Positions 36,813 to 50,308 of a stretch of 64,000 bases of DNA are shown here, one piece after another. The stretch covers positions 34,014-98,013 of the forward strand of contig JAGXHA010000099.1 in the NCBI GenBank assembly GCA_024636475.1. Reading direction: 5' to 3'. Below the pieces are notes generated by a model. That model was not told the origin of the DNA and searched no databases. It worked only from the letters and a program-made list of their open reading frames with translations. The stretch comes from Roseobacter sp. GTDB lineage: Bacteria; Pseudomonadota; Alphaproteobacteria; Rhodobacterales; Rhodobacteraceae. Numbering within the stretch: position 1 is the stretch's first letter; each line of letters begins with the position of its first letter. The translations under genes were made by a program, and so were the position numbers.

Positions 36813-36841
36813 AAGGCATCGCTTAGCGGTGCCTTTTTTTA
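36813..36841 (+). terminator. Terminator after rpsT
   Basis: AAGGCA (36813-36818) pairs with TGCCTT (36830-36835), with further pairing inside the loop (CGCTTAGCG). The run of T continues to 36840. It is a textbook intrinsic terminator about 35 bp past the stop. Confidence 0.85.
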
Positions 36842-37304
36842 TGACCTGACAACACTTTTTACGCGATAGAGATTCTTTTCGAATAAACTCTGAGTCAAGT
36901 TTGAAGATGTGTTGAACCCGGGCCTTTTACATTGCTAAAAGTCAGGAGCGCGATTAATTTCGCCTTGGGGGGATAGGCCCGAACGGCCCGTTGCATTTGC
37001 TAGGATGTAGTGGTTCGGACGGGGATAGAGGTTAACCTTGCTAGGGGTTTTCCTATGGTCTGCAGATGATGCCTAACGCATTGCTGCCCTGTCTTTTAAG
37101 ACGACGAACAGTACGTTCGAGAGCGATGCTTGACGGGTTTTTACGTCCAGCATTCCTGTCGTTGCGTACTTCATAAATTAAGTCCGAAGGACGTATGGCC
37201 GGTTTTCTGATGGGACCGGGATGGCGGTCTATTGTCTTCTGACTTGGGTAATATCTGCGGCCAGCTTTTGCTGGATATCGCGGACGATTGGGACAGTAGG
37301 GCAC
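36842..37304 (+). promoter_or_regulatory. Long dnaA upstream region with two GANTC sites
   Basis: These 463 bp hold no convincing gene. GATTC (36871-36875) and GAGTC (36892-36896) are 21 bp apart and are targets of the cell-cycle methyltransferase CcrM. In Caulobacter, GANTC methylation in the dnaA promoter affects its expression, so a similar link is possible here. I found no good match to the DnaA box TTATCCACA, so the region is not supported as the replication origin. A poorly conserved reading in frame with dnaA from 37221 is considered non-coding. Confidence 0.5.
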
Positions 37305-38660
37305 ATGACGCAGACGCAATGGGTAAAAGTTAGACAACGTCTTTTGAGCACGATAGGGCAAAACAACTTCACAACATGGATTGACCCGCTGTCTCTTGGC
37401 CATGCCGCCGATGGTATCACCACCCTGTTCGTCCCAACCAACTTTTTTGGTAACTATGTCAGTCAGAATTTTGCCGACCTCATTCTGCACGAGATGCAAA
37501 AAGAAGATGACAGCGTAACGCGACTTAAATTTTCTGTCGGTGGAGCGGACAAATCTGCCGCCTCCCAGCCAGTGCAGGTGCGCGCAAAAGCGGCTACCGC
37601 CCAACCGGCAAACAGCCCACTCAACACAGCCCCGCTTGATGTGCGCTTCAGTTTTGACAACTTTGTTGTCGGCAAACCAAACGAGCTGGCCCATGCCGCC
37701 GCGCGTCGGGTTGCCGAAGGCGGCGCAGTGACCTTCAATCCGCTGTTTCTTTATGGTGGCGTTGGCCTTGGCAAAACCCACCTGATGCACGCCATCGCGC
37801 AAGAACTGGCCATTCGCAAACCTGAGCTGAACGTTCTGTATCTCTCAGCAGAGCAGTTCATGTACCGCTTTGTTCAAGCGCTGCGAGATCGCAAGATGAT
37901 GGACTTCAAGGAAATTTTTCGTTCCGTCGATGTCTTGATGGTGGATGACGTTCAATTCATTGCAGGCAAGGACAGCACTCAGGAAGAGTTTTTCCATACC
38001 TTCAACGCACTGGTTGACCAGAATAAACAGATCATCATTTCAGCCGACCGCGCCCCTGGCGAGATCAAGGATCTCGAAGATCGCGTAAAATCGCGCCTGC
38101 AGTGTGGCTTGGTCGTCGATCTGCACCCGACCGATTACGAACTACGTCTTGGCATTTTGCAAAGCAAAGTCGAAACCCAGCAAAAGAACTATCCCGGTCT
38201 TGAGGTCGAGGCAGGTGTGCTTGAATTTCTGGCCCACCGGATCACCACCAACGTACGCGTGTTGGAAGGTGCACTAACGCGTCTGTTCGCATTTGCGTCG
38301 CTGGTGGGTCGAGAAATCAATATGGACCTCACGCAGGATTGCCTTGCCGACGTGCTCCGCGCTTCGGAACGCAAGATCAGCATCGAAGAAATTCAGCGCA
38401 AAGTCTCGGAACATTACAACATTCGCCTCAGCGATATGGTCGGGCCAAAGCGTTTGCGCAGCTATGCCCGCCCCCGTCAGGTGGCGATGTATCTTTCGAA
38501 AAAACTGACCAGCAGGTCGCTGCCAGAGATTGGCCGCCGCTTTGGGGGCCGTGACCACACAACCGTCATGCACGGTGTCAAACGCATCGAAGAGCTCAAG
38601 CAAAGTGATGGTCAAATTGCGGAAGATCTGGAATTGTTGCGCCGCGCATTGGAGGCTTAA
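37305..38660 (+). CDS. dnaA: Chromosomal replication initiator DnaA
   Basis: DnaA binds origin boxes and opens the duplex in its ATP form. The ATG at 37305 gives MTQTQWVKVRQRLL and 451 residues. The order is a DnaB-interaction domain (1-75), a variable linker, and the AAA+ domain with Walker A G-G-V-G-L-G-K-T-H near residue 152 and Walker B L-M-V-D-D-V-Q-F-I. The DNA-binding helix-turn-helix ends in G-G-R-D-H-T-T-V-M-H-G-V. dnaN follows after 135 bp. Confidence 0.98.
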   Translation: MTQTQWVKVRQRLLSTIGQNNFTTWIDPLSLGHAADGITTLFVPTNFFGNYVSQNFADLILHEMQKEDDSVTRLKFSVGGADKSAASQPVQVRAKAATAQPANSPLNTAPLDVRFSFDNFVVGKPNELAHAAARRVAEGGAVTFNPLFLYGGVGLGKTHLMHAIAQELAIRKPELNVLYLSAEQFMYRFVQALRDRKMMDFKEIFRSVDVLMVDDVQFIAGKDSTQEEFFHTFNALVDQNKQIIISADRAPGEIKDLEDRVKSRLQCGLVVDLHPTDYELRLGILQSKVETQQKNYPGLEVEAGVLEFLAHRITTNVRVLEGALTRLFAFASLVGREINMDLTQDCLADVLRASERKISIEEIQRKVSEHYNIRLSDMVGPKRLRSYARPRQVAMYLSKKLTSRSLPEIGRRFGGRDHTTVMHGVKRIEELKQSDGQIAEDLELLRRALEA

Positions 38661-38795
38661 TCGGGCAACCGATGACAGAAGACAACCGAAGGCCTTGACT
38701 GGCCTTGGTTTCGCGCTGAAAACTCAATAAAACTCTTGTGAATACACCGGTATCGGGTAGTTTGCCCTCCCGGACTGCCGGAATGGAGATTGCAT

Positions 38796-39914
38796 ATGAA
38801 ATTCAGCATCGAACGCGCCGCGCTGCTTAAGGCTGTGTCGCAGGCACAATCAGTGGTCGAGCGCCGCAACACCATTCCGATCCTCGCAAACGTGTTGATC
38901 GAAGCCGAAGGCAGCGATGCTTCCTTCCGTGCCACTGACCTAGACATCGAGGTCGTTGACAAAGCGCCCGCACAGGTTGAACGGTCCGGGGCCACCACGG
39001 TTTCTGCAACGACATTGCACGAAATTGTACGCAAATTGCCCGACGGCGCGCTGATCACATTGACCTCGGACAGCGCCGCTGGTCGCCTTACGGTCGAAGC
39101 GGGCCGCTCAAATTTCTCGCTGGCGACTTTGCCGCGCGAAGATTTCCCTGTCATGGCATCCTCTGAATACCAGTCAAATTTCAGCGCACCGGCCCCGATG
39201 CTGCGTCGCTTGTTCGACAAATCGAAATTCGCCATTTCGACCGAAGAAACGCGATACTATCTGAACGGCGTCTACATGCATATCTCTGAAAGCGACGGCA
39301 GCAAGGTCTTGCGCTGCGTCGCCACCGATGGCCACCGTCTGGCGCGCATTGATGCGCCCATGCCCGAGAGTGCCGCAGACATGCCTGGCGTTATCGTCCC
39401 CCGCAAGACTGTAGGCGAGTTGCGCAAGCTTTTGGATGATGACGAAATGCAAATCGCTGTCTCCGTGTCCGAGACAAAGATTCGTTTTGCCACGCCAGAC
39501 ATAACCCTGACTTCCAAGGTTATTGACGGCACCTTCCCCGATTACACACGTGTGATTCCACAAGGCAACACACGCCGCATGGAAGTGGATGCCAGCGATT
39601 TCGCCCGTGCGGTAGACCGTGTGGCAACTGTAAGCTCTGAACGCTCGCGTGCCGTGAAGTTGCAACTGGATGAGGATCGATTGATCTTGTCCGTGAATGC
39701 CCCCGATAGTGGTGCCGCCGAGGAAGAGCTGGTCGTCGCCTATGCAGATGAACGGTTGGAGATCGGCTTTAACGCGAAATATCTGCTCGAAATCGCCAGC
39801 CAGGTGGACCGCGAAAATGCCGTTTTCCTGTTCAACTCTTCCGGTGATCCGACATTGATGCGCGAGGGCAATGATATGTCAGCAGTTTATGTCGTTATGC
39901 CGATGCGTGTGTAA
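38796..39914 (+). CDS. dnaN: DNA polymerase III beta subunit (sliding clamp)
   Basis: DnaN dimerises into the ring that tethers polymerase to DNA. The ATG at 38796 (M-K-F-S-I-E-R-A-A-L-L-K) gives 372 residues with three similar clamp folds; the C-terminus Y-V-V-M-P-M-R-V is the conserved end that forms part of the partner-binding pocket. An upstream TTG would add two residues and is less likely. GGAG lies ahead of the start. It sits between dnaA and recF. Confidence 0.98.
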   Translation: MKFSIERAALLKAVSQAQSVVERRNTIPILANVLIEAEGSDASFRATDLDIEVVDKAPAQVERSGATTVSATTLHEIVRKLPDGALITLTSDSAAGRLTVEAGRSNFSLATLPREDFPVMASSEYQSNFSAPAPMLRRLFDKSKFAISTEETRYYLNGVYMHISESDGSKVLRCVATDGHRLARIDAPMPESAADMPGVIVPRKTVGELRKLLDDDEMQIAVSVSETKIRFATPDITLTSKVIDGTFPDYTRVIPQGNTRRMEVDASDFARAVDRVATVSSERSRAVKLQLDEDRLILSVNAPDSGAAEEELVVAYADERLEIGFNAKYLLEIASQVDRENAVFLFNSSGDPTLMREGNDMSAVYVVMPMRV

Positions 39915-39920
39915 GGAAAC

Positions 39921-39962
39921 GGAATTTTTGAAAATTCCGGTCCGAATTCTTCGAAGAATTCG
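39921..39962. repeat. Pair of tandem palindromes between dnaN and recF
   Basis: GGAATTTT / AAAATTCC (39921-39928 and 39931-39938, loop TG) is followed 4 bases later by a perfect 20 bp palindrome, CGAATTCTTCGAAGAATTCG, at 39943-39962. Both arms are AT-rich and share the core GAATT. They fill almost the whole gap between the genes. They could form RNA hairpins that trim recF expression, or be a copy of a dispersed palindromic element. Confidence 0.7.
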
Positions 39963-39972
39963 ACACTGAACG

Positions 39973-41070
39973 GTGGGCGCGCTCTTCATCTCACATCTGA
40001 CGTTGTCGCATTTCCGCTCGCATAAGCGCGCGGTCATTGAGACGGATGCACGTTGTGTTGCTATCCACGGGCCCAATGGAGCGGGCAAAACCAACATATT
40101 GGAAGCTGTCTCGTTGCTCTCGCCCGGTCGGGGTTTGCGCCGCTCCAGTGCGCAAGATATGACCAGACGGCCCGAAGCCTTGGGCTGGAAGCTCACCGCT
40201 CTGCTGCATTCGGGGGCGCAGACCCACGAGGTCGAGGTTTGGTCGGAAAACGGCGCTGCGCGCCAAACCCGCATTGACGGTAAAGCCGCGCCGCAAACCT
40301 CGCTTGGGCGCATTGCTCGGGTTTTGTGGCTGATCCCCTCAATGGACAGGCTTTGGATCGAAGGTGCTGACGGGCGGCGGCGGTTTTTAGACCGTATGAC
40401 GCTTAGCTTCCTGCCGGATCATGCCGAATATTCCCTCGCCTATGAAAAGGCCATGCGCGAGCGCAACCGTCTGCTGAAGGATATGGTGCGCGAACCGTCA
40501 TGGTATCTCGCCCTTGAGCAGCAACTTGCAGAAGCGGGTGCCGCCATCCACGCCAATAGGGTTGCAGCACTTCAGGCCCTCGCAGAGGCCCAAGATCAGG
40601 CGGAAACGTCTTTTCCTACGGCAACACTGACCCTGACATGCGATATGCCCACATCAGCGCAAGACCTGCGCCGGGCGCTTGCAGATAGCCGTATGCGTGA
40701 TCTGGCAGCGGGTCGCACGCTGATCGGCCCGCATCGCGCCGATCTGGAAGGCATGTATGCGGCCAAAGGTGTGCCCGCGCGGGACTGTTCCACCGGAGAG
40801 CAAAAAGCGCTGCTTGTTTCGCTGATTTTGGCAAACGCCCGCGCCTTGACTGCAGACTTTGGCGCGCCCCCGTTGCTCCTGCTTGACGAGGTTGCCGCCC
40901 ATCTGGATGCGAACCGCCGCGCCGCACTTTATGATGAAATCACAGCCCTTGGGGCGCAAGCATGGATGACCGGCACTGGCGCTGAATTGTTTGACACGCT
41001 GGGGCCGCGTGCACAGATGTTGGAAGTCACGGAAGCAAACGGCGCTTCAGAAACCAGGATGCGGCCATGA
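39973..41070 (+). CDS. recF: DNA repair and recombination protein RecF
   Basis: RecF is an SMC-like ATPase that helps load RecA at gaps. The 365-residue protein has Walker A G-P-N-G-A-G-K-T-N at about 33-41, the ABC signature region S-T-G-E-Q-K-A-L near residue 273 and Walker B L-L-L-L-D-E-V-A-A-H-L-D. The start is a GTG at 39973, directly behind the palindrome pair, with only a weak ribosome-binding site, consistent with the low expression expected for RecF. It overlaps the lysE-type gene by 4 nt. Confidence 0.94.
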   Translation: MGALFISHLTLSHFRSHKRAVIETDARCVAIHGPNGAGKTNILEAVSLLSPGRGLRRSSAQDMTRRPEALGWKLTALLHSGAQTHEVEVWSENGAARQTRIDGKAAPQTSLGRIARVLWLIPSMDRLWIEGADGRRRFLDRMTLSFLPDHAEYSLAYEKAMRERNRLLKDMVREPSWYLALEQQLAEAGAAIHANRVAALQALAEAQDQAETSFPTATLTLTCDMPTSAQDLRRALADSRMRDLAAGRTLIGPHRADLEGMYAAKGVPARDCSTGEQKALLVSLILANARALTADFGAPPLLLLDEVAAHLDANRRAALYDEITALGAQAWMTGTGAELFDTLGPRAQMLEVTEANGASETRMRP

Positions 41071-41684
41071 CCATCACCTTGCCTGATCTTTTGCTCTATT
41101 GTGGTGCCTTGGTAATTTTGTTCCTCACGCCCGGCCCTGTCTGGCTTGCCATTATGGCAAGGTCGCTTTCGGGTGGATTCAAGGCCGCTTGGCCACTTGC
41201 ATTGGGTGTGTCCATTGGCGACATGCTTTGGCCGCTTGTCGCAGTCTTGGGCATCAGCTGGATTCTGTCGGTCTTTGATGTCTTGATGTTGGGCATGCGC
41301 TGGATCGCCTGTGGTGTCTTCCTTGTTATGGGCGGCTTGTTGATCCGCCACGCAGACGCCAAGATTGACCGTGACAGCCGCCTGACCAAACCCGGTGCCT
41401 GGGCCGGCTTTGCCGCAGGGCTACTGGCCATTCTGGGCAATCCGAAAGCCGTCTTGTTTTACATGGGCGTTCTTCCCGGCTTTTTCGATTTGCGCGCAAT
41501 CACTTGGACAGATGTCGCTGCAATCATCGTTGTTTCGGTAACGATCCCACTGATCGGCAACCTCGCTGTTGCGGCATTTGTCGGAAAAATACGGGGCCTT
41601 ATGACCAAACCAGAAACCCTGAAGCGCATCAATATCGTGGCCGGGATTCTGCTGATCATCGTAGGCTTTCTGATCCCCTTCATA

Positions 41685-41687
<3 letters not shown>
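41067..41687 (+). CDS. LysE/RhtB family amino-acid exporter
   Basis: The 206-residue membrane protein has about six hydrophobic segments and the N-terminal motif F-L-T-P-G-P-V-W-L typical of LysE/RhtB efflux proteins, which export amino acids or homoserine lactones. The ATG overlaps the recF stop (ATGA), so it is inserted between recF and gyrB as a coupled gene. Its substrate cannot be deduced. Confidence 0.88.
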
Positions 41688-44848
<3,161 letters not shown>

Positions 44849-44981
44849 GTCGATATGCGCTGCCCGTGGACCGCCGCATCGGCTGCCAAAACTTTTGTCA
44901 TGGCCAATTTAACCTCCCCTTAAGCGCGAGCGTGCTGATCTGAAATCCAATCTAAAGAACTTAGAATCGAAAAGACTGATT

Positions 44982-47492
44982 TTGTATAAACAGCTCACCG
45001 CTCTTTTTGCCCGCTTTGCCGCTGCTCAATTGAAAGCACAGGGAAAACCGCAATCGATTTACGGCACTGATGGTCAAATGGTCGGCGCTATTGACGTCGT
45101 CACACTATCAGATGGTCAAATACGCGTCGCTGGTTGGGCCTGCGCCGATGAAATCGTTGTTCACATGAATGGCGTCAAAGCCAGCGTGACACCCAGCTTG
45201 CGCCGCGATGACGTGGCTAAGGCGCATGGGCTGGCTAGCCATCTGGGCTTTGATCTGAATCTGCCGCTTGGGCCAATCAAATTGTACGAGATCACCCGCT
45301 TTGGGGTCGAACTCCACAACAAGAACTTCCCGAACAAGCGGCTTGCCTTAACGCTTCCTTTAGATCGACCCCTGTTGGTGCAGGCAACGATTGGCTTTAA
45401 ATTTGCCAAGGCAATTCTTGGCCAGACCTCATCAGGTATCGCATGGCTTGCGACCCAAGACCCAAAATACCGCGCGCGAATCAAGCAAGGTCTGCGGCTT
45501 ACAGCACTCCCACAATCGCGCGAACTTGACCCAGATCTTTTCCGACCTCGCGCCGAAGCATCCAAACTGCCGGGGGGCATCACCATTATCTTACCGGTTT
45601 TCAATGCCTTTGATCTTCTGCAAGAGGCGTTGGATAGGGTCGACAGGCATACCGACCTGCCTTGGCGACTGATCCTGATCGAAGACTGCTCAACCGACAG
45701 CAAAGTACGCCCCTTTCTGAAAGCGTGGCAAAGCCAGCGTAAAGGTCACGTTATCCTGCTGGAAAACCGGAAAAACCTTGGGTTTATCCAAAGTGTGAAC
45801 CGGGGAATTGAAAAGGCGCTACTTTGGTCTGATCCTGTTGTTTTGCTGAATTCAGACGCTTTGGTGCCTCTTGCTTGGGCAAGCCGTCTGATCGAACCAA
45901 TGCGCGCCAGCAAAAACGTGGCAACGGTCACACCCATGTCGAACGACGCTGAAATTTTTAGCGCTCCGCTTGTCTGCCAGCCAAGGCAGTTGGCGCGCGG
46001 TCAGGGTGACGCAATTGACAAGATCGCAGCAAGCCTGAATCCGGATGCAGAGCGCGTTGCAGCCCCTACGGGTGTCGGGTTTTGCATGGCCATCAGTCTT
46101 GCCTACCTTCGCAAAATCCCCACTCTCGATCAGGCTTTTGGTCGCGGATATGGCGAGGAGGTGGATTGGTGCCAACGCGCTCGCGCACTTGGCGGGGCGC
46201 ATCTGTGCGCCAATAATTTGTTCGTCGAACACCGCGGCGGACAAAGCTTTGGCTCCGCAGAAAAGCAGCGTTTGATTTCCCAGAACAATCAGAAAATCTC
46301 ATCCCGCTATCCGAACTACGACAACGAGGTCCAGCGTTTCGTCCAGTCCGACCCTTTACGATCGACACGACTGGCGGTGGCGATGGCATGGGTAGGGACA
46401 CAAGATATCTATCCCGTGTCCATCTATCTTGCCCACAGCATGGGCGGTGGGGCCGAGGCCTATCTTCAGAACCGGATCACCAAAAAGCATCATGCGCTTG
46501 GGCGCTCTGCCGTCGTGCTTCGCGTTGGTGGCAGGCAACGTTGGCAAATCGAACTTATCACGCCCCAAGGAACCATCGCAGGCCACACAAATAGCCTGGA
46601 CTATATTTTACAACTGCTTGCCCCGATCTCGCGCCGTCGCATCATCTATTCCTGCGGTGTGGGCGACAGCGATCCTGCCGGGCTGCCGCAGGCGTTGATG
46701 CAACTGTCTGACAAGGGTCGGCACACAATCGAGGTTCTTTTTCACGACTATTTTGCGATCTCACCATCGTACACCTTGCTTGATCACGACGGTATTTACC
46801 GGGGCGTTCCTGTTCCACAGATCCTGGATAGCCACCAACATATCGCACATTCGCAAACAGGCGCGGCGATCCCCTTGTCCGAGTGGCAAAAGACATGGGG
46901 CAAGCTTTTGGACGCCGCTAAACAACTGGTCGTTTTCTCGCCCAACAGCGCAGACATTGTGAAGATGGCCTATCCTGCCGTTGCCAGGAAAGTAACCCTT
47001 CAGCCTCATAGGCTTGATCAAGCCATCCCCCCAATCACACGACTTCCTGAAACTGCGCGCCGGGTGGTTGCCGTGCTTGGAGATATCGGCCTCCAAAAGG
47101 GTGCAGGGCTGATGAACAGTTTCGCGCAAGAGCTTGATCAACGGGGGATTGGTCTTGTGATCGTTGGAAATTTTGATCCGACATTTCCAATCCCCCCCTC
47201 TGTTCGCGTCCACGGAAGCTACAAGCTGGCGGATCTGGCACAGATCTGTTCCCGCTACGGCGTGACCGACTGGCTCATACCATCCATCTGGCCAGAGACA
47301 TTCTCTTTCACCACTCACGAGGCTTTGGCGACAGGTCTTCCGGTTCACGCCTTTCATCTAGGCGCACAGGGCGATGCCGTAGCACAGGCAGAAAATGGGT
47401 TTGCGATCCCTTTCACCAAAGGCGGCGATCCCAGCAGCAGCCTTAAGGAGCATTTCATCAAATTTCTTTGCCCGTCGGAAAGAGCTGCCTGA
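44982..47492 (+). CDS. Double glycosyltransferase (family 2 plus family 4-like) of 836 residues
   Basis: The protein joins an unknown N-terminal part (about 1-195), a GT-A family 2 domain ([14 protein letters not shown] at about 199, L-N-S-D-A at about 290, E-E-V-D-W-C-Q-R at about 390), and a C-terminal GT-B-like part from about 475 ([11 protein letters not shown] at the start, [16 protein letters not shown] near 775, like family 4). One polypeptide could add two different sugars. The start is a TTG at 44982; there is no ATG or GTG between it and the upstream stop, and the first internal ATG would cost 32 residues. The next gene overlaps by 1 nt. Confidence 0.85.
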   Translation: MYKQLTALFARFAAAQLKAQGKPQSIYGTDGQMVGAIDVVTLSDGQIRVAGWACADEIVVHMNGVKASVTPSLRRDDVAKAHGLASHLGFDLNLPLGPIKLYEITRFGVELHNKNFPNKRLALTLPLDRPLLVQATIGFKFAKAILGQTSSGIAWLATQDPKYRARIKQGLRLTALPQSRELDPDLFRPRAEASKLPGGITIILPVFNAFDLLQEALDRVDRHTDLPWRLILIEDCSTDSKVRPFLKAWQSQRKGHVILLENRKNLGFIQSVNRGIEKALLWSDPVVLLNSDALVPLAWASRLIEPMRASKNVATVTPMSNDAEIFSAPLVCQPRQLARGQGDAIDKIAASLNPDAERVAAPTGVGFCMAISLAYLRKIPTLDQAFGRGYGEEVDWCQRARALGGAHLCANNLFVEHRGGQSFGSAEKQRLISQNNQKISSRYPNYDNEVQRFVQSDPLRSTRLAVAMAWVGTQDIYPVSIYLAHSMGGGAEAYLQNRITKKHHALGRSAVVLRVGGRQRWQIELITPQGTIAGHTNSLDYILQLLAPISRRRIIYSCGVGDSDPAGLPQALMQLSDKGRHTIEVLFHDYFAISPSYTLLDHDGIYRGVPVPQILDSHQHIAHSQTGAAIPLSEWQKTWGKLLDAAKQLVVFSPNSADIVKMAYPAVARKVTLQPHRLDQAIPPITRLPETARRVVAVLGDIGLQKGAGLMNSFAQELDQRGIGLVIVGNFDPTFPIPPSVRVHGSYKLADLAQICSRYGVTDWLIPSIWPETFSFTTHEALATGLPVHAFHLGAQGDAVAQAENGFAIPFTKGGDPSSSLKEHFIKFLCPSERAA

Positions 47493-48226
47493 TGACGCAT
47501 ATATCTGTCTCTTTGAAAACTTTGCGCGCTGCCGGAGTTGAAGTTCTGAACCGGGGGAGCTCCACCGTTAACCTTCCTAAGCACACAGTATTGGAGGCCC
47601 CCTGCAGCCTGAAATGGACACAATACGAGCACTCTATCGAACTCGGAGCATTTTCGTATCAGGTTTCAGGATACTGTTTTGCAGCGCGCATCGGCCGCTA
47701 CTGCTCTTTCGGGGAAGGAGTACAAATTGGTCGACAAAATCTCCCAACCGGTTGGGCCTCGACAAGCCCCGCATTCTATCTGGGCGATCAATTGTTCGAT
47801 CTGGGCGAAGGGTTCGATGCCGCTGAACATTATCACAACTATAAATTTACCTTCACGGGCCCGCCAACCAAAGTTAAAATCACAACCATCGGAAATGATG
47901 TCTGGATCGGGCATGGGGCCTACATTGCGGAAGGCGTCACGATCGGGGACGGTGCGATTGTTGGCGCTCATGCAGTGGTTACCCGCGATGTCCCGGCGTT
48001 TTCGGTCGTTGCCGGAAATCCTGCCACGATCAAAAAGATGCGCCTCCCCCCTCTGCTCATCACTCCGATGTTGCGCAGCCAATGGTGGAAATTTGCGCCC
48101 TGGCAGATGGATCATCTGGATCCGTCGCAACCAAGTGAATTCTGCAAAGGCATTCATCAAATGCTGGATCAGACTACACCATACTGCCCTGTACCCATCG
48201 ATCTACGCCTTGGAGTTTCGGCATGA
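47492..48226 (+). CDS. CatB-like hexapeptide acetyltransferase
   Basis: The 244-residue protein starts at the ATG sharing a base with the preceding stop (TGATG). Residues about 65-180 hold hexapeptide repeats with the xenobiotic acetyltransferase signature [10 protein letters not shown] and [19 protein letters not shown]. The C-terminal part ([10 protein letters not shown]) is shared with polysaccharide-locus members. In this context it more likely acetylates a sugar than an antibiotic. It is translationally coupled at both ends. Confidence 0.87.
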   Translation: MTHISVSLKTLRAAGVEVLNRGSSTVNLPKHTVLEAPCSLKWTQYEHSIELGAFSYQVSGYCFAARIGRYCSFGEGVQIGRQNLPTGWASTSPAFYLGDQLFDLGEGFDAAEHYHNYKFTFTGPPTKVKITTIGNDVWIGHGAYIAEGVTIGDGAIVGAHAVVTRDVPAFSVVAGNPATIKKMRLPPLLITPMLRSQWWKFAPWQMDHLDPSQPSEFCKGIHQMLDQTTPYCPVPIDLRLGVSA

Positions 48227-48984
48227 AGAAAATCGTCTTTCTTCATATCCCGAAAACGGCCGGGCAAACTGTTCATTCCGAACTTTCACGCATTATCGGC
48301 AAAGGGCTGACATCACCCGTCAGGGTTCACACCCAGGCATCACAGGACCGCCAGTTTCCAGGCGGATATCGCCTTTATTCAGGTCATCTTGATTGGTCGC
48401 ATCTTGATCAAATTAAGGGTGATCGATTTGTTTTCACCGTGCTTCGGGACCCGTTCGAGCGGATTGCGTCCTTCTATTTTTACCTGCACCATAAATCACT
48501 GGGCCTTGACGCAGCCGCTTTGGAAGCTCCCGCGAACACCGGACTGCGGAAAATCCGGACATGCAGCGTGGACGAGTATTTCTTTGGTGGCGACGGCAAT
48601 TGGCAGCGTTTCATCCTGGATCACTACGATAATTTTTACTGCGCATATTTTGCCACGCAGAAAATCCGCGGTGCCGCTTATCTTGCAGACATCTGCTCAA
48701 ACCAGATTATCGATAGGGCGCTGAAGGGAGCAGGCAAACTGGACCGTATCTATACAGTCGAGAACCTCGTAGCGCTTGAGCGAGACATATCGCGACTGAC
48801 CAACAGCAACATCGCGATCGCTGAAAAACGGATCAACACCGGGCCTAAAACACAAAATACACGACGTTGGCCCCAGCTTCTCTCGCAGATCGAGAGTGAC
48901 GCCAACAAGGCGAAGCTCGCCGATTTCGCCACAAGAGACATCAAGTTGATGCAGAGGCTGAAGACTAAAGGGGCGCTTTCATGA
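48223..48984 (+). CDS. Sulfotransferase family protein
   Basis: The 253-residue protein has the PAPS-binding elements of sulfotransferases: [11 protein letters not shown] at residues 5-15 (5' phosphosulfate loop) and [14 protein letters not shown] near 75 (3' phosphate loop). It would transfer sulfate to a glycan hydroxyl. It overlaps the acetyltransferase gene by 4 nt, so glycosyl, acetyl and sulfate transfer are encoded in one operon. No signal peptide is seen; it acts in the cytoplasm. The PAP released could be recycled by CysQ (4149). Confidence 0.87.
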   Translation: MKKIVFLHIPKTAGQTVHSELSRIIGKGLTSPVRVHTQASQDRQFPGGYRLYSGHLDWSHLDQIKGDRFVFTVLRDPFERIASFYFYLHHKSLGLDAAALEAPANTGLRKIRTCSVDEYFFGGDGNWQRFILDHYDNFYCAYFATQKIRGAAYLADICSNQIIDRALKGAGKLDRIYTVENLVALERDISRLTNSNIAIAEKRINTGPKTQNTRRWPQLLSQIESDANKAKLADFATRDIKLMQRLKTKGALS

Positions 48985-48992
48985 ACCTGGTT

Positions 48993-49916
48993 TCACAGCT
49001 TACCCAGCCGCGCCAGTGCCCCCAAAACCAAGTCACCCGCATGGCTTTGGCGGTACACCCCAAGGGCCTGCGGCGATGTCCGCCGCCCCGACAAAGGCTG
49101 CGCGCGCCAGTCTATGAAATCAAACAGCAACTGGCGGCTGCGACTGGTCAAAACCGGCGTCAAACCATCCAAAACGCTCAGGTTCTGATCAAGCCAATGC
49201 GCGAAAACCCTTCTCAGCAAGGCACCGCCACGGCTAAACGCGCGGGTCCGGTGCGCACCCAAAAGATTGCTGTCGTGTTGACGGTAGAAGATGCCCGGCT
49301 TGGCGTCATGTATCACATCAAACCCCGCACCTGTGGCCATCTGGTAAACCCACCAATCGTGAAAAGGCACGCCCGCAGAGACAGAAAAAGGGAGGGTGCT
49401 GCGCAGAAAATCCGTCGCAACGGGCGGCATCACGATCGTGTTCCCGCGCAAAACATTCTGGACCAACGCATTCCCGAACTCGAAGGGCCGTCGATAGCAA
49501 GGCGACATGCCCAGCACCTTCAGGTTGGCATCGGTATAAATGCTTCGGCTGGCATAAATTTCAGCGCCCGTGCCACGCCAGATCATATCCAGTGCGCGCG
49601 TCAGTTTGTGGGGCATCCAAACATCATCCTGATCCGCAAACGCGATCCACGCGCCGTCAAGTTCAGGCCTTGCCAACAACGTCATGAAGTTTTGCGCACA
49701 CCCCTGCTGCGGCCCATTCAGCAGCTGGATATCACGGTCTGGATTTGCGTCGATGAAGTCACGCACGCAAGTCAGCGTTTGATCGGTCGATCCGTCATCA
49801 CTTATCCAAAGGCTCCAGTCCTGATGGGTTTGCGTCAAAATGGAATAAAGCTGCGCGCCAATGAAAGCACCACCATTCTTCGTGCAAAGAAGGATATGAA
49901 CATGCGGCAGCTTCAT
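48993..49916 (-). CDS. Family 2 glycosyltransferase, rhamnosyltransferase-like
   Basis: The 307-residue protein opens V-H-I-L-L-C-T-K-N-G-G-A-F-I-G and has S-D-D-G-S-T-D-Q-T at about 37-45 and A-D-Q-D-D-V-W at about 93-99, the GT-A metal motif of family 2 enzymes resembling rhamnosyltransferases. It faces the sulfotransferase gene tail to tail with 8 bp between the stops, so it belongs to the same island but a different transcript. Confidence 0.88.
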   Translation of the reverse strand: MKLPHVHILLCTKNGGAFIGAQLYSILTQTHQDWSLWISDDGSTDQTLTCVRDFIDANPDRDIQLLNGPQQGCAQNFMTLLARPELDGAWIAFADQDDVWMPHKLTRALDMIWRGTGAEIYASRSIYTDANLKVLGMSPCYRRPFEFGNALVQNVLRGNTIVMPPVATDFLRSTLPFSVSAGVPFHDWWVYQMATGAGFDVIHDAKPGIFYRQHDSNLLGAHRTRAFSRGGALLRRVFAHWLDQNLSVLDGLTPVLTSRSRQLLFDFIDWRAQPLSGRRTSPQALGVYRQSHAGDLVLGALARLGKL

Positions 49917-49996
49917 TTTTCGACCCCCCCGATCTGTCCCATGACGAGATCACAAAAAGCACATGCGGCTTAACATTCAGTAATCAGGGATAAGCT

Positions 49997-50308
49997 ATGG
50001 CACGCCCAACACCTCTTCGGACCATCCCTTCTGGCGTTGAACGCAACTTGCCCCACGACATTCGCAAAGCACTTAAAATGCGCGAACGAGAGGAAGCATT
50101 GGCGCGTATCAAAAACCAGCGAGTCACGAAAAGTCATGAAATTGCTGCGCAAATGGAAAAGATGCAAAAGGTTTTGCCCGTTCTTGAACACGAAAAGCCT
50201 CAGCCCATCGCACCGCCAGTGGTCAATGCACGGATCAAGCCACGCCACCGCATTGTTTTTCTAAGCTTTTTACCCAGCTTGAAGCCGTTATCCCTAAAGA
50301 CCGGATAA
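49997..50308 (+). CDS. Small charged hypothetical protein
   Basis: The 103-residue reading frame begins M-A-R-P-T-P-L-R-T-I-P-S-G and contains a helical, strongly charged stretch (K-A-L-K-M-R-E-R-E-E-A-L-A-R-I-K) at about 25-45. A ribosome-binding sequence is weak (AGGGATAAG). The first 88 residues look like a real small protein. The last 15 (F-L-S-F-L-P-S-L-K-P) are out of frame with a sulfotransferase-like sequence that begins at the same place, so the C-terminus is probably an artefact of a junction or frame change. I do not recognise the family. Confidence 0.5.
   Translation: MARPTPLRTIPSGVERNLPHDIRKALKMREREEALARIKNQRVTKSHEIAAQMEKMQKVLPVLEHEKPQPIAPPVVNARIKPRHRIVFLSFLPSLKPLSLKTG

Noticed and set aside
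36842..37304. Replication origin next to dnaA
   Set aside because: No good DnaA boxes, no AT-rich unwinding region of clear extent; position near dnaA alone is not enough in alphaproteobacteria.
37221..37304. Extended DnaA N-terminus of 28 residues
   Set aside because: The added residues have no DnaA character; the ATG at 37305 gives the standard N-terminus.
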